Assembly: GCF_001984195.1 (NCBI RefSeq)
Contig: NZ_MTQN01000010.1
Coordinates: forward strand, 496,001 to 560,000
Origin: Kribbella sp. ALI-6-A
Lineage (GTDB): Bacteria > Actinomycetota > Actinomycetes > Propionibacteriales > Kribbellaceae
Direction of reading: 5' to 3'
DNA length: 64,000 nt
Part shown: positions 63,552 to 64,000 of the stretch, piece by piece
How the letters are laid out: every line of letters starts with the position of its first letter
How positions within the stretch are numbered: position 1 is the stretch's first letter
Notes under the pieces: generated by a model
Database searches by the model: none
Seen by the model: only the letters and a program-made list of their open reading frames with translations
Told to the model about the DNA's origin: nothing
Translations under genes and position numbers: made by a program

Positions 63552-63872
63552 TCAGTGCGAGCTGGACAGGTGAAGGCCGATGACGCCGGTCAGGATGAGC
63601 GCGATACACGCCAGGCGTGTCGGCGTGACCGGCTCGTGCCAGACGATGATGCCGAGCGTCACCACGCCGACCGAGCCGATGCCGGTCCACACCGCGTACG
63701 CCGTACCGACCGGGAGGCGGTCGAGGGTTTTGGCGAGCAGCACGACCGACGTGATGCCGAAGACCAGGACGGCGAGCGTCGGCCACAGGCGGCTGAAACC
63801 CTCACTGGGTTTGAGGCTGAGGGCGAACGCGATCTCGAAGGCGGCGGCGGTCAGCAGGACGATCCATGCCAT
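63552..63872 (-). CDS. SMR-family small multidrug exporter
   Basis: A 106-residue four-helix protein (SugE/QacE group). It has the essential membrane Glu in LLTAAAFEIAFALSLKPS (helix 1), plus KTLDRLPVGTAYAVWTGIGSVGVV and IVWHEPVTPTRL. Such proteins form antiparallel dimers that export cations or guanidinium in exchange for protons. The ATG shares one base with the stop of the partial gene upstream, implying coupled translation. The GTG three bases earlier is an alternative start. Confidence 0.92.
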   Translation of the reverse strand: MAWIVLLTAAAFEIAFALSLKPSEGFSRLWPTLAVLVFGITSVVLLAKTLDRLPVGTAYAVWTGIGSVGVVTLGIIVWHEPVTPTRLACIALILTGVIGLHLSSSH

Positions 63873-64000
63873 CACGCGGCCAGGGAGCCGCGCAGGTGGC
63901 GCAGGGTGACGGTGGCGACCCGGCTGCCCAGCGCGGCGGCGGTGCGCAGATCGGTTTCCGGCGGAGCCTTCTCCGCGGACAGGTCGGCGTCGGACTGAGC
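63872..64000 (-). CDS. C-terminal fragment of an unidentified protein
   Basis: The last 42 residues of a gene entering from the right end are visible, ending DLRTAAALGSRVATVTLRHL and RGSLAA. This helical end resembles flavodoxin/NADPH-FMN-reductase tails, but that is a weak guess. Its TGA overlaps the SMR gene start. Confidence 0.6.
   Translation of the reverse strand, partial: AQSDADLSAEKAPPETDLRTAAALGSRVATVTLRHLRGSLAA

Overview
The window comes from a high-GC actinomycete. Three things point there: a mycothiol S-conjugate amidase (mca), a deazaflavin (F420)-type nitroreductase-family protein, and many genes whose start codon sits 6-7 bases after a TANNNT promoter hexamer (leaderless mRNAs). 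Gene content would suit Propionibacteriales such as Kribbella, but that rank is a guess. From memory, the order metB - greA - DUF4307 - mca - small membrane protein - thioredoxin-domain protein - hemolysin III - Z-isoprenyl synthase - phoH - fumarase - glpX - DUF4245 matches Mycobacterium tuberculosis Rv1079 to about Rv1100. Here that conserved backbone is spread over 60 kb by accessory insertions.

Layout. 0-1.3 kb: a partial protein with 11-residue aromatic repeats and a hypothetical gene. 1.3-3.1 kb: a tandem repeat, copy A of a dispersed nested-hairpin element, metB, a 7-bp minisatellite and a hairpin. 3.1-9.6 kb: an orphan MutL-type ATPase, an AI-2E-family transporter, an MFS exporter with its MarR repressor and operator, an SDR and a secreted protein. 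9.7-19 kb: an ABC-2 exporter, an aldo/keto reductase, an APH-like kinase, ilvA, and a sugar ABC importer without its own ATPase. 18.9-28 kb: a second MarR/MFS pair with twin operators, a Ser/Thr kinase, a beta-rich protein, another MFS with twin operators, and a DrrAB-like ABC exporter.

28-30.4 kb: greA, DUF4307, mca and its small partner. 30.5-37.5 kb: a CopD-like membrane protein, an AKR with an MmyB-type regulator, and a large subtilase. 37.6-48 kb: the thioredoxin-domain protein, two secreted peptidases of unrelated families sharing a 97 % identical C-terminal domain, a lipoprotein, an F420-type protein, an APH/MarR divergent pair, hemolysin III with a 33-bp operator, and the isoprenyl synthase. 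48-59 kb: a membrane protein, phoH with a long structured leader, a transglycosylase-like protein, a methyltransferase-like protein, DUF3224, fumC, DUF402, an atypical hydrolase, a VOC protein, a class I fumarase, copy B of the hairpin element and a DUF1707 protein. 59-64 kb: an ABC ATPase, a pfkB kinase with glpX, DUF4245, a MobA-like transferase, an SMR exporter and a partial gene.

How it fits together. The core genes serve methionine and isoleucine synthesis, transcript elongation rescue, mycothiol detoxification, polyprenyl synthesis, the TCA cycle and gluconeogenesis. The accessory genes are mostly exporters with local repressors, secreted peptidases and small oxidoreductases. No phage, transposase, CRISPR, tRNA or rRNA was seen. 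The least explained items are the dispersed hairpin element, the phoH leader, the 11-residue repeat protein, the recently homogenised peptidase domains, and several well-formed operators whose regulators are not adjacent.
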